This document shows, in pieces, positions 10,938 to 22,432 of a stretch of DNA of 64,000 nucleotides; positions within the stretch are counted from its first letter, which is position 1; each line of letters starts with the position of its first letter. A program made the position numbers and the translations under genes. Source of the DNA: Seminavis robusta (taxonomy: Eukaryota > Bacillariophyta > Bacillariophyceae > Naviculales > Naviculaceae); assembly GCA_903772945.1 (NCBI GenBank), contig CAICTM010000222.1, forward strand, positions 25,406 to 89,405. Direction: 5' to 3'. The notes below the pieces were generated by a model that was given only the letters and a program-made list of their open reading frames with translations, ran no database searches and was not told the origin of the DNA.

Positions 10938-11657
10938 TCAAAGTCCTTGTTGGTTGTTGCCATCAATAAACATAGCCAATTGGGGTCTCAGGCCTCCATG
11001 ATACTGAAGGTCTTCCATGCACAACGTCACAAACTCATGATTCATCATACAATATTCCTTGAAGGAAAATTTGGGTTGGTACCACTGGATGCAATACCCA
11101 TGCCAAGCATCCATGCAAATCTGGCCTTCAATGGAGCCCAAGTCATACTCCTCAGTGATCCTATCCTTTGCTAACCAATAGATGCACTCCATAAAGATGT
11201 CCTTCCTTTCACAGGGATGTGGACCCTCCAGCATTTCAGAAAGGGTAGCAACAACAGCACGGTACCATTGTGGACTATCCTGGCGTCCCCATTCAAACAT
11301 GTAGTCCATGATGCCTGTCATATCAGGAGGAAGAGGCTTGCCTGCTCCTTGCAATATCAACTCCTCAAGAACCGTCACTTCCATGCTTGTTGTGGGCAAA
11401 CAGAAGTTATCCTCCTCGTCGCTGTTGTACCCACAAATGACATACTTGCAGGTGAATCCATGCCTTGTTGCCCTCAGCTCATTGAATGGGTATCTGTTGA
11501 CACTTTGCAGCCAGTTCGAGAAGCCTTGACTAGTAGAGATCCGCATGGTCGACAGTTGCTCGTTCGTCTTGCGCGATTGGTCGAGTTGTTGTTGTTGTGG
11601 ATCGATCACTCCGTCGCTTCGATCGATAGAAGGACGACGTTCCATCGGTGGACGCAT
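10938..11657 (-). CDS. Unknown protein convergent with the transposase-like gene
   Basis: A protein of 239 residues, ATG at 11657, stop TGA at 10938. No signal or membrane segment. It is rich in Trp, Tyr, Cys and Met. Visible blocks are RATRHGFTCKYVICGYNSDEE (about 62-82), PLPPDMTGIMDYMFEWG, HPCERKDIFMECIYWLAKD and MDAWHGYCIQWYQPKFSFKE. I do not recognise the family. Only about 60 bases separate its stop from the end of the transposase-like gene. A CAA-repeat tract lies just upstream, and similar Q/N/T-coding triplets open the transposase gene. The two may form one mobile cassette, but no terminal repeats confirm this. Confidence 0.6.
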   Translation of the reverse strand: MRPPMERRPSIDRSDGVIDPQQQQLDQSRKTNEQLSTMRISTSQGFSNWLQSVNRYPFNELRATRHGFTCKYVICGYNSDEEDNFCLPTTSMEVTVLEELILQGAGKPLPPDMTGIMDYMFEWGRQDSPQWYRAVVATLSEMLEGPHPCERKDIFMECIYWLAKDRITEEYDLGSIEGQICMDAWHGYCIQWYQPKFSFKEYCMMNHEFVTLCMEDLQYHGGLRPQLAMFIDGNNQQGL

Positions 11658-11715
11658 GGTAGAAGAACGGCGGATAGGATAGTCATTAGTAGCATGCCAT
11701 TGTCACCATTGTGGA

Positions 11716-11787
11716 TAACAACAACAACAACAGCAACAACAACAACAACAGCTACAACAGCAACAGCAACAGCGACAACAACAACAC
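11716..11787. repeat. (CAA)n / CAGCAA triplet tract
   Basis: About 72 bases of CAA and CAG-type triplets directly upstream of the minus-strand gene start at 11657. Confidence 0.85.
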
Positions 11788-11789
11788 CG

Positions 11790-12487
11790 AAACAACACTT
11801 ACCAGCGATTCGAATTTATGGGAGGGTTTGGTCCCAGCGAAGGAAAGGGAAAAGAAGCGAGCCAAGCCAGAAAGTAGCCGTTCCTTCATTCAAAACGGAT
11901 GGAGCCAATGTGAGACCAGTGCGATGATGATGCTATTTATGACGTATTTCTTGTTCTTCGGACGTCTTGCCCATGGGGGAAAGACCGGTCTTTGCCATTT
12001 CCCCTGTTTCCTTTAAGTAGATGAGAATGCGTTGGTGACTTCGAGTGCCGGAAGTGTGCTGACTGGCTCGCTGTTTGGGAATTGGGAATCAAACGCATAA
12101 CCCTCTCCCTTTCTTTTTCTTTTTCCCTCCCCCGCGCTGCTGCCAAACCCCCCCATAATCTCATGAATGGGCTGTGGGCTGTGGGAGGCACTACTGGTCT
12201 AGCTCGCTAGCTAGGAACGTATTTGACAAGAGCAATAAAAATTGGATGTCCATGGGACAGCATTTGGAGGTATCTGGTACGGTATTGAAATGGACCAGAA
12301 AGCATGCATGGCTGTCCCTGGGATGAACAAACTGTGATTTTGAAGGTGGTCACGTTCGTAGGCAAGAGAGAATGGATGCCATTGACGAGTGGCATGCCAT
12401 GGCCATTCCTTTATGCTAGTTCTCATAAAACACAAAGAAGCTGTTTGGAAGATAATAAATGGGTAGTTATGTAGAAACAAATATATA
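11790..12487. other. Intergenic spacer
   Basis: No gene supported. It includes a pyrimidine-rich stretch (about 12100-12135, CCCTCTCCCTTTC type). The part next to 12487 is the 3' flank of DUF285 copy 2. Confidence 0.4.
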
Positions 12488-14251
12488 TTATTGACAATTG
12501 AAGCAAAATGGACCTCCCTGGGATAGTATTGGATCGGATGTGTTGGGGCAAGCGGTTCCCTCAAACATGCCAGTGGTGTTTGCATCCATGGGAAGAAGAC
12601 TCGCCCATGCACATAGGTCTTGCTGAAAGGAGGAGGCTCCTTGGAATGCTCCTTGAAGCGACTCCATGCTAGACACATCCCAACTCGACAAATCCTGGTT
12701 GAATGCGCTGGCTCCTTGAAAGGCATTCTGGAGCGTCTTGACACTGGAAACGTTCCAGGATCCAATGGATTGATCAAAACTCGTAGCTCGTTGAAAGGTA
12801 CTGTCCAAGTTCGTTAGAGACTGGGTATCCCAAGACGAGAGGAAGTCGTGCGAAGCGTCTTGTGGTTGTTCTGGCAACCAGACCGTATCCATAAAGAGTC
12901 CTTGAAAGGTAGTGACTCGTGCCACATTCCATTTGTGAATCCCCCATTCAGATGACATGGTTTGTACTCCACGAAAGACTTGCTCCATTCCTGCCACTTT
13001 GGAGACGCCCCAACCACCCAGGTCAACGACAAAGTCTTGTGCCATTTCCCGAATGGCATCACTTTCGTGAGCTGTGACTTCCGAGCTTCGGGATCGGTCC
13101 GTTTGAAAGACACGGGACAAGTCTCGTACGTATCGGATACACCACTTGCCCATGGGCCAGCCAAAGCGTTCGGCGGCGTGGGAATCAGGGCTGTCGTCCA
13201 GGTAGTATTTATCCACGGTCTCTCGTAGTTCTTCGACCGAATGGACGCAATGAAAATATTGACCAGTTTCCGTAGTAGAGGCAGTGTCAAGATGGGGTCC
13301 GCTATTGTGGTCACTGTCCATACTACTATCATGATGCTGGTTGCTGCCCATTGTAGTAGAAGCCATCATTCCCTCTTCTTCGTCGACGTCGACACTTGCC
13401 TTGTTTTGCACAGCGAGCAGGACAATGATAGCCACCAAGAGTAGAACAATGATCGCCGCGGCCAGTGGCACATACGGGGGCCTGCGGGGAGCGGTGGTGT
13501 CTTCTTCTTCTTGCGGCTTGGGCACTTCGTCCATTCTCTCTGCTACAACTAGCTCACTGTCATCCGCTCCTGTTGTTGTTTCCACCAACTGTGCTTCTAT
13601 CAAATGACTACTATTGATGACTGCGTGATGGTCCACAACGACCGGAGAGCCTTCTTGTTCTACTAGAGCAGTGACCGCATTAGCGGTAGTAGCAGCATTC
13701 GTAGTACGGACCATGTCGGCCCGGTACGTTTGCACGGCATGAGCCCCCACACGACGCTCGGGAGGTCGTGGGCTCTCCTCGTCTTGTTCATCGTCATCTC
13801 CTGGAATTGGCTGAATGTCCTCGGCTAGTTCTTGACCCTTTTGCACTCCGCGCACACAGGGAGGCACTAGAACGGCACGTGAGAATTCCACATCTGGTGC
13901 TGGTTCGTCCACGGTGAGGAGCTTGCCTTGTGCAGGATGTACCAAGCGTAACTTGGTTTCACTGATCGTGTCTTGGTGGTACTGGTACATGTTGTTGTAG
14001 TGCTCGTCGGCTCCGTCCTTGATCATGCTTATTGCCACCATGGCTGCTTCTTCTTCTTCGACCGCATCCGCTACCACCACTTGGCTATTATTCATGTTCA
14101 TCCCACCTGATTCCATCATCAAGTCTGCAATCAAGTCAACATCTACCTCCGAGTCATCCGCTGCTGTCGTCGTTGGTTCTTCCAATGCTTGCTCTTCTTT
14201 CGATGCCCTGACTTCGCCGTCGCTCTTGCCATTCTGGTCAGATACCACCAT
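12488..14251 (-). CDS. DUF285 (BspA-like) type-II membrane protein, copy 2
   Basis: A single-exon gene of 587 residues; ATG at 14251, stop TAA at 12488. The acidic cytosolic part (1-255) carries VGAHAVQT (168-175) and LIEAQLVE (217-224), followed by DDSELVVAERMDE. The membrane helix is at about 261-281. The ectodomain opens with GWPMGKWC and holds DUF285 repeats such as SFDQSIGSWNVSSVKTL and AFNQDLSSWDVSSMESL. It ends in CPNTSDPILSQGGPFCFNC, as in copies 1 and 3. It has fewer repeats than copy 1 but a longer cytosolic domain. Only the ectodomain, the tail and two short cytosolic motifs are conserved; the remaining cytosolic sequence is freely diverged, suggesting little constraint there. Confidence 0.85.
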   Translation of the reverse strand: MVVSDQNGKSDGEVRASKEEQALEEPTTTAADDSEVDVDLIADLMMESGGMNMNNSQVVVADAVEEEEAAMVAISMIKDGADEHYNNMYQYHQDTISETKLRLVHPAQGKLLTVDEPAPDVEFSRAVLVPPCVRGVQKGQELAEDIQPIPGDDDEQDEESPRPPERRVGAHAVQTYRADMVRTTNAATTANAVTALVEQEGSPVVVDHHAVINSSHLIEAQLVETTTGADDSELVVAERMDEVPKPQEEEDTTAPRRPPYVPLAAAIIVLLLVAIIVLLAVQNKASVDVDEEEGMMASTTMGSNQHHDSSMDSDHNSGPHLDTASTTETGQYFHCVHSVEELRETVDKYYLDDSPDSHAAERFGWPMGKWCIRYVRDLSRVFQTDRSRSSEVTAHESDAIREMAQDFVVDLGGWGVSKVAGMEQVFRGVQTMSSEWGIHKWNVARVTTFQGLFMDTVWLPEQPQDASHDFLSSWDTQSLTNLDSTFQRATSFDQSIGSWNVSSVKTLQNAFQGASAFNQDLSSWDVSSMESLQGAFQGASSFQQDLCAWASLLPMDANTTGMFEGTACPNTSDPILSQGGPFCFNCQ

Positions 14252-15460
14252 GGTATGTTCAATATCTTACTGTAGTTAGCTACCGGTACCGATATGTATG
14301 AAAGCCTTGAAAGCCTTGAAAGTTGGGTATACTGTACAATCTAGCTACCTGATATTAATAGTGCAATCAGATCAATGAATGAATGAATGAATGAGCAAGC
14401 TGGGATCAGTGCTACCAGTAGCTAGCTAGATAGTAGATAGCGGTACCGAGTACTCGTACTCAACAAAGTCCAACAGAGAGAAAGGGGAAAAGAAAGTGTT
14501 TGGCAATAGGGCAGGGCACGGCAGGGCAAGCCAAGGTGGAAGCACTGCAGGTTTTGCTTGAATCAATCTCTTTGCTCTTTGCGTACAACTTCCTTCTTGG
14601 GCAATGAGCAGCCAAAGCCAAAACCGCCTGAATTCTTGCGAGCTTTTCTTTGCGGACTCTAGCTTGACCATTATCTGGATGCTTGATGAGTGGAGTTATA
14701 GAAGAGATCATCAATCATGGTTTTCTATGTGAAAGAAAGACCTCAGTCACAGTTACGTTAAATGTATTAAAGGAAAATGTCTCTTGAAGTATATAGTAAC
14801 TTGGAAGCCGCGTTAGTTCCCCAGTCTTTTTTTTGAAATAATGGTCAAAGTGATCTAAGCCATAAAGTCCCAGCGGCACGAGCCTGTGACTCACAAAGCT
14901 ATTACAATTTACAATGGGCTTTATTAATACAGCTGTATCCATGCTGGAACTGAAGTAAGTGTCCAAGATATCTACGGTACCGTCCGGTTCAAAAGAAACA
15001 AGGAACAATATTATTTGTTTCGCAATGGCAATGCTATTAATTAATTAATTATTTGAAAACAGCGGCTTTAGACTTTTTTTGTTAGAGTAGATGAGTAGAC
15101 GAGTAGACCTCTTACATCGTACATGCAGAGATAGATGCAGAGATATTTGATCCGAAGAATGAAGGAATGACTGTGATAGCCGATAGCCTTTGCGCGCTGT
15201 AGCCATGTAACATGTACATGTAATACAAAAGAGCCTTGGAGATTCAAAAGTCAACACAAGAACTGAATGAAACAGCTATGAAACACAGTTAGTTGGTACG
15301 GTAGCCATCGCCTTTTCAGCAAACTATTTTAACTATTTCGCGCGAGTGAGAGTAGCTTGACTACCCGTACGGTACGGAGTAGCAATCCGGCTTGTTCAAG
15401 GCAAATGCCAGGTTGCCCTCAACTACCAGCTAGCAGCTGAGGGCCTTTTGAACTTTATCT
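14252..15460. other. Intergenic spacer
   Basis: No gene seen. There is a short GAAT tandem (about 14375-14392), a TTAATTAATTAATT run near 15038-15050, and many GGTACC, CTAG and TACATGTA palindromes. ORFs at 14426-15257 on the minus strand lack any recognisable feature. Confidence 0.4.
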
Positions 15461-15527
15461 TGTGTGTGTGTGTGTTGTGTGTGTGGTGTGTGTGTGTGTG
15501 TGTTGTGTGTGTGTTGGTGTGGTGTGT
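15461..15527. repeat. (TG)n microsatellite
   Basis: About 67 bases of TG repeats with scattered TTG and GGTG interruptions, immediately before a three-copy 41-bp tandem repeat. Confidence 0.9.
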
Positions 15528-15532
15528 CGCGT

Positions 15533-15655
15533 ACATATGGTGCGGTTTCCCTTGCAAGGTTAAGGCTACCGGTACATATGGTGCGGTTGCCCTTGCAAGG
15601 TTAAGGCTACCGGTACATATGGTGTGGTTTCCCTTACAAGGTTAAGGCTACTGGT
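15533..15655 (+). repeat. 41-bp tandem repeat, three copies
   Basis: Units at 15533-15573, 15574-15614 and 15615-15655. Each begins ACATATGGTG and ends AAGGCTACCGGT (last copy CTACTGGT). Copies differ by only a few substitutions, so the array is recent. Confidence 0.95.
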
Positions 15656-16850
15656 CCAGAACCCTTCCTTGGCCTTTAGAAAAATGCAAGTTGAGGGCAC
15701 TAGCCTCCGGCTGGCTGTCCTTTTTGGTTTTTGTATTAACGAGCCGATCCTGGAGTTGGCTTTTTGGCTTTACCCATCCGCCTGGTACTAGGCTCTAGCT
15801 AGTCTACCTAGCCAGGCTAGCTAGTCTAGCTAGTAGAGCCAACCAACAACTTCTTCCTTCCAGCTTCCAGCTTCAATTCGCTTGCAGTGAGTTTGCTTGG
15901 GCTGGTCTCTGATGAGTGCTGGGTGCTTCCGGTACATGCACTTGGGCAATTCTCAATACCGGTACATCTAACAACACCTAGTAGCCATCCACGCCGAGCA
16001 CCTTTGTGGCTGGCTTCCAAAAGATGGGTTGCTTCGTGCACTACATGTACCGGTCCTGTATAGCATCCCTAAAGCTGGCCACGAAACCAATGATCAATCA
16101 GCCTTCACCGCCGCCGTTACGGTACACACGCAGAGTTTTACAAGAAGCCAAATGGCCAATCTAGATTAGATGCTGTGGACTGTGGAGCAAAAAGCAATGA
16201 GGATTCAATCCACTCCATCCTGATTCGATTCGTCATTCAATTCAATTATTTGTACGTCCACTTCAGTACACGGTAGCCACGTCAAGGAACTTACTTTTTG
16301 CTGGCTTTGGATTGCTGTTTGCTACAGGCGTGCACGGCTCGTCTAGTGTGGCCATCACAGCAGCCAATGTCGTTGTGTGTGTAACGGTCCTTGCTGGCTG
16401 GTTCTGCACTGCATAGTACGGTAGGGTGCCGAATACGGGATCTCAATCCCAGGCAGAGGCTCTGCAAGAACCTGGACACAGCAGCACTACGAAACCATTA
16501 GGACTACCTAGTAGACTACATCTCACTACTACAATCAGCGCTGTGGCCGAATGCGGTTCCACAGCCAGGCTGGTGTGGAGTTCCTGACAACCGTGGTTCT
16601 TGCCCACACAGGTCAAAGATTGGGCGAGTGGCGACACACATAGTCAGCCAACCTGTTGCTCCGCCTCTCGAGATAAGTCCAGATGGGGGTGCAGGCCGGC
16701 TGTGCCTGTTCTGGCCCTTCATGCAAAGCAAACAATGAAGCAAACAATGAGGACTCCACTGCATGCTGATTCGATTCCAATATTTGTAATTCTACTTGAG
16801 TAGACAGCTTGTAGCAAGCCAAACAAGCAAAAAGAAGACAGTTTCTATTA
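15656..16850. other. Intergenic spacer
   Basis: No gene supported. Palindromic CTAGCTAG and TACCGGTA clusters occur near 15795-15840 and 15930-16050. Small ORFs on both strands show no domain or codon pattern. Confidence 0.4.
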
Positions 16851-18708
16851 TTATGCTCCATGGTCATGGCAATTGAAACAAAATGGGCCACCGTCTTCCA
16901 GAACAGGATCGGACGTGTTGGGACATGCAGTCCCTTGAAACATGCCCGTCACATTGACAGTGGGTGGAAGCCGCTCCCCCCACGCACACAAATCTTGTGC
17001 AAAGGAGGATGCCCCTTGAAAGGCATACCGGAGATCCGACACTAACGATACATTCCAGTGTGCCAAATCCTGATCCAATGCCGTGGCACCTTGAAAGATG
17101 GAGTACATGGATGTCACGTTCGATACATCCCACACTCCAATCGGTTGGTTGAATCGTACCGCCGCGCCAAACGCCAACTCCATGTTGGTGACGGACTGCA
17201 CATTCCACGACGAAATGTCTTGATCAAAACTGGATGCCTTCCAAAAGATTTTGAGAAAGTTGACGGCACTACTCATATCCCAGGCGGACAAGTCTTCATT
17301 AAAGAGTGGTGCTCCTTCCGCAAAATGTCCCATATCAACGACGTTACCGGTATCCCAGTGGGACATGTTGGCGTGTGGAATGTTACTCCATCGCACGAGT
17401 TGATTCAGTGTCTGGACGTTGGAGACGTCCCAGGCACCCAGATTCGGCGGATCATTGTCGGTTGGCCAGTGCGTATCGAGAAAGAGTGCCCGGAGACTGA
17501 GCATGTTACTCGTATCCCAGTGTTGGATTCCCCACGCGGACGACATGTTTTGCACGCCTCGTAGCATTTCTTCGACATCGTGCGCTTGCGACATGTCCCA
17601 GTCACTGAGATCCGGTGCAAACTGTTTGGCCGCTTGCGTCAATTGTTCGTTGCGCGTAAAGTACTGCGGTCCTCGGGTACGACTGGTCTGAAAGACATGA
17701 GCAAATCGGCGAATGTGAGTGACACACCACGTTCCCATGGGCCAACCGTATTGGAGTGAAACATTGGCAGTGGGACTGCCATCCAGCAGATAGGCATCCA
17801 CGGCATCCAATAGATCTTGTGTGGACTCAAAGCAACGACTGTCCTTGTTGTTGTTGGGCAGCTTTGGCTGGCTCTGTTTTTGCTGTTGCTGTTGCTGTAG
17901 CACTAGCATAATGACAATGGCCACCAAGAGCAAGATAATGACAATGGCAGCAGTGGCTTGTAGCATGTTTCTTCGTTTGGTATTGGCGGCCACGGTGGAA
18001 GCATCGGTGTGGGTACTGCGCACGTCTATTTCTTCGGCAATGACAATCATGACGTCGGTATCATTCGTAGCTGCCACTAGCTGCGCTTCAATGAGACTTC
18101 GATCCGTCCCCAAGGAACTCACACTGGGTGGTGGAGGTGGTACAGGAATACCTGACATACCTGTTGTAGTATCCATAGTAGCAGTGGCCAAGGTGGCAAG
18201 TCTGGGGGTCTGAATGGAAAAGGCCCCAACATCTCGCCAATAGGGGGCACCGGTAGTACTGCTGAGGGTAGGAAGTGGCTGAACAGATCTCTGCGCTTGC
18301 AGGATCATTTGGGAAACATTCAGTTCAGTCAGGGCCTCTGCAGATGATACATGCATTCCTTTGGCAGTACCTGTACCTGTACAAGTGTCAGTACAGGTAG
18401 AAGAGGTAACATCCACATCACCATCAGTCAGTTCTTCTACTTGTGTTTCTTCTTCCACCATTAGAAATCCTTGGGCCTGAGCTATCAGAATGGACTTCTT
18501 AGAGTCACAGTCACAGTCCTCCTCTGCACCATTGCTACTAGTACCTCCAGTACTACATGTACCATCACCTCCAGTAGTAGTACCGGTAGTATCCACTGTA
18601 CTGGTAGCGGCTTCTTCTGGATCTAGATCTGGATCTGATGCCTGCTCCTCCATATTATGTGTGGCACATATACCTGTACCCTCACTCACAACCTCATTGG
18701 GGTTGCTG

Positions 18709-18740
<32 letters not shown>

Positions 18741-18743
18741 CAT
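16851..18743 (-). CDS. DUF285 (BspA-like) type-II membrane protein, copy 3
   Basis: A single-exon gene of 630 residues; ATG at 18743, stop TAA at 16851. It opens with a run of 12 serines encoded by a CTG/CTA microsatellite (about 18700-18740), then an acidic, T/S/C-rich cytosolic part with a TGTGTAKG stretch. VGAFSIQT (172-179) and LIEAQLVAA (217-225) are followed by DVMIVIAEEID. The membrane helix is at about 261-283, then a poly-Q linker. The ectodomain opens with GWPMGTWC, carries seven or so DUF285 repeats (FNEDLSAWDMSSAVNF, FDQDISSWNVQSVTNM, FNQPIGVWDVSNVTSM) and ends CPNTSDPVLEDGGPFCFNC plus a short HDHGA extension. It is closest to copy 1 in repeat number and spacing. Confidence 0.85.
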
Positions 18744-19486
18744 CCTAAGGCTGCTATCTGCTGTTTGCTTACTCTCTTACCACTCTATCAAGTGAAGCAT
18801 AGAATATCTGATAGTAGCTAGCTGGCTAGAAGTAAGGGTGGCTTCGCGGTAGGCAATCATGAGAATGCCAGCGCTACACTCTGTTGCCTTCCATCTCTCG
18901 GCTTGGGAAATTCTTGCCGCAGCAGAGAACCCTTTCTGGTGCGAACCGGAAATTGAGAAGTGAATAGAAACTCAGTCACACAACAAAACCACCAAGATCA
19001 AGCTTGATTTAAATCCTAGTTGCCAGCAGTCAGACGATTTCTAGAAGAGTGAAAGAAATATTGACGTGTTCTCAGACTGTTCTGCTGGATCAATGGTTGC
19101 AGTTTTTTATCACGTGAGAAGCCGAGTTACTTAAAGATCCTATCGAGATCAGGTAAAAACTGTTTTCCTTGCCGTTACTTACTTGATCATCGAAAAGCCA
19201 GAAGAGCAGCTGGAAACAGAAGACTCAATCACGGAAGTTATAATCATGCAACTGCCGACCATTGCAAGAAGGGCAAGAACAGGGAGTGTCTATGGCAAGA
19301 AGGTTTGCAGAATCGAATCAGCCAAGGTGGTACTATACTGTATCAAATGCATAAACAACTGGCATGGGGCCGGAGCATAGTCCACGGTCCACGGGTGTTG
19401 TACTCCTACCGTACAGTATTGACGTGGCCAATCCATCTACAGTGAGGGACTAGCCGAGCTCTAGCTGCTTTGAACAATATCTCACC
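18744..19486. other. Divergent promoter region
   Basis: Lies between DUF285 copy 3 (minus) and the LRR pseudogene (plus). I see no gene; the 65-codon ORF at 19183-19380 shows nothing recognisable. Confidence 0.4.
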
Positions 19487-22011
19487 ATGAGCAACATGAA
19501 TAACGCGAAATCCAACAATGCGGGGCGGGCAATGCATCAGGACACCAGCGAGACCACATCAGACGAAAATGGAGAAGGTTTGACCCCCTGCTGCTGGAAG
19601 TGGTTCGAGATCGGTCTGCCAGTAGCGAACTACCAGCAGAAATGGATTGTGGCACCAGTAAGACCGCCTCAGACAAAAACGGGGAAGGCTTCCACCCTCT
19701 CCTGCTGGAAGTGGTTCGAGCACGGTCTGCCAGTAGCGATCTACCAGCAGTATGGGACTCTGAAACTGAGGGAAGCAAGGAAGCCAAGCAAGGCAACATG
19801 TCACTGAAGGGAGACTCAAAATCAGAGAGGATTGTGAAGCTTGCATCTGGTTGGGTACTCAAGGAAACACGCAATGTATGCAAGAAGACGCCTCAAGACG
19901 AAGATGAAGATGACCTGATTCAAGATATCTTAATTCAAAGAAACGCTACTGCTCTCGCTGATAGGGATACAGCCTTAGCACAAGTTGCTTTGACCAGGAC
20001 AGCTAGTACCGGCAGTGCCTCTACAGGCTCGGTATCACTTTCCGCCACAACTGTTGCCTCAGGCGGTCTTCGTTCTCAAGGGACCGGAGCAAGCAACAGT
20101 TCCTTAGGTCCAGGTGCCTATGCAAGCTCTTTTGGTGCAGCTACCAGACTATTGCTGCGTCCTCCCATCTCGCGCGAAAACTCGCTGGCTGCCATGAGCA
20201 TTCACGATGACGATGATGATGATGACGACGACGATGACTCCAGCACCTTGAGCTTCCGTGAGGATAACATGGACATGGATTTTTCTAGGTACACACACAA
20301 TGGTGACGCCATGGATTTGTCGATGCAGGCTCCCAGTACTCCGTCTCTGGTCTTTCTTCCAGTATCCGTAGCCACCAATGGACACTTCAACGACGAGAGT
20401 ACAATGGATCGTTCTCCTTCAGAGAGGCAGCTGGTCGAGGCAACACCCGTCCATGAAGACGAAGAAGTTGGCATGCCAGTGGCCCTTCCAGCCCAAGACC
20501 GAATGACGAACGCCAATGCCAGAAAGGAACGAAGCACGAAAGATCTCAAATACCTCTCACCCTTGTTTTTCTTGCTTGTGCTACTGCTAATTGTCATTTT
20601 GGCTCTCTTGCCTACCATCAAAAGCAGCAGCAGTAACAGCAAGACCACCGAGACTGAAGCATTGGGTGGTGAGCCAGGAGCTCTTGAACTAGTCCATGAT
20701 CCTGATCTACTGAGCCTCGAGCTTCCCGTCAATTCGACGACGCTATGGGAAATCCAAAATGACCCCGAGTCGCCTCCGGCTTTGGCCTACTCATGGCTCC
20801 GGGCCGATCCAAGCTTCCCCAGAATCCACGCTTTCGAAAGATCCAGCGATTGGTGTTGGCAACTCTCTACTACACATTGGAGGGAGACAATTGGTGGATC
20901 AACTTTGGATGGACCGAGCATGAAGAGCATGAATGTGAATGGTTCAACATGGCAAACCTTCCTCCTCTGTCGGCCGACAGCTGTGACGAACAGGAGAGAC
21001 TATACAAGCGCTCGTACTCGTACAAGATGGGATGAAAGGAACCATTTCCAAAGAGATTGGGCTACTGACAGACTTGCAACTGCTCATCTTGGGCCGGTCC
21101 GAGTTGCGGGGAACCATTCCGTCCGAACTTTGGAACCTTCCGCAGCTCCAGGCTCTGGCACTGCACTACAACGAACTGACCGGTACAATCTCGCCAACCA
21201 TGATGGAGTCTTTGGGAAATCGTGGAATCCAGTACTTGGGTCTTGCGGGTAATCTTCTCACTGGAGGCATCCCCAGCGAAGTCGGCCTCCTGAAGAACGC
21301 TACTCATCTCGGACTGACGCGCAACTATATGAGTTATCGGGCTCGATCACCTCCCATCGTGGAGAAATGACGAGTCTGGAATCTCTTGGGCTGGGGTTCG
21401 CGTCATTGTCGGGGACGATCCCGTCGGAATTGGGCAACCTTCAGCAGCTCGAGACCTCGGAATTGAGAGACAACGATCTTTCCGGCACACTTCCCTCCGA
21501 CCTCTCGAGATTGCACAAGTTGAACACGCTTGATGTATTGGGCAACAGGCAAATGAATGGGACGGTTCCAACAAACATTTGGAAGCTATCCACTTTGGAA
21601 TTCTTGTATTTGGCGCTCACTGGTGTGAGCGGAACGATACCAATGGACATTGCAGACACCCTGCCCAATCTATCATGGTTCCAAATCGATGAATCGTTGC
21701 TCACAGGAACTATTCCACCGTCGCTCGCCGACCTGAGGCATTTAAAGACACTGATCTTAAAAGGCACCCACTTGACGGGTCCGATTCCCAATAGCCTTTG
21801 GACAGCAGACGCCCTGGAGTTGTTCTCTCTGGGAGTCATGGTCCACGGGCACATTCCATCCAATGATGATACCGAATTGACTGTGCTTCCAAATCTACGA
21901 CGCTTGCATATCGAGAGTCCCACTGTTACAGGGAGAATTCCACAGACACTCTGTGGAATAGAAACCTTGCTGTTTCTTTGTTCGAAAACACTTTGTGGGT
22001 GTGAGCAGTGA
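19487..22011 (+). pseudogene. LRR membrane protein with four frameshifts
   Basis: The reading frame moves 2 > 1 > 3 > 2 > 1, each step equal to one missing base. Frame 2 from the ATG at 19487 (MSNMNNAKSN) breaks near 19580. Frame 1 follows with an acidic cytosolic part (an Asp run encoded near 20202-20236), QLVEATPVHEDEE, and a membrane helix (SPLFFLLVLLLIVILALLP, near 20560-20615). A break near 20825 leads to frame 3, RKIQRLVLATLYYTLEGDNWW, which is the usual module before diatom LRRs. A break near 21030 leads to frame 2 LRRs (MKGTISKEIG onward). A break near 21325 leads to frame 1, with LRRs of the form L-x-G-T-I-P-x-x-L to the stop at 22011. It belongs to the same broad class as the genes at 37.1 and 40.9 kb but lacks their Cys-rich tail and introns. 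Confidence 0.8.
19551..19770 (+). repeat. 110-bp tandem duplication inside the LRR pseudogene
   Basis: The copy starting near 19551 is repeated from 19661 (AGACCGCCTCAGAC, then TGCTGGAAGTGGTTCGAG, then GGTCTGCCAGTAGCGA). Copy 1 has one base fewer around the CCCCCTG run, which is where the first frameshift falls. The duplication encodes two copies of an SASSxLPA-type segment. Confidence 0.85.
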
Positions 22012-22432
22012 GCAGTGCGAATGCCCTCATATGTAGCCGACACGTTGACACTTTCGAGTATGGATAGGATAAGGGGCTGAATTGAACCAGTTTTACAAGA
22101 GGCATGTTTTGCTTGTAATGACTCTGAGTCGAGTCTATGTATATGTATGTATGCGTAGGCACAAGTGGTCTTGGTTTTCCATTAGGGCAGCGCTGTTCGT
22201 AAAGTCAGAGCCTACCTGCATGAGGCACTTGAGGTGCTTGGTCCCTACATCCAGCAGACAGAATCAACGGGGGTTTTAGAGTAGGGAGTGCTGCCATTGG
22301 TGATTGTGTCGTGTGCAGTTGTTGAGCAAAGAGGGGTCTACTATGAAGCCAACTACAGCCCTGCAAATGGGTCCACGCAGAGCCCAGGCCTCGGGAGTGA
22401 GGGTGGGTCAGTTGTCTACTCAATAGCTGTGG
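22012..22432. other. Intergenic spacer
   Basis: No gene seen. GGGGGTTTTAGAGTAGGGAG at about 22269-22288 resembles motifs near 736, 6474 and (inverted) 58973. Confidence 0.35.
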
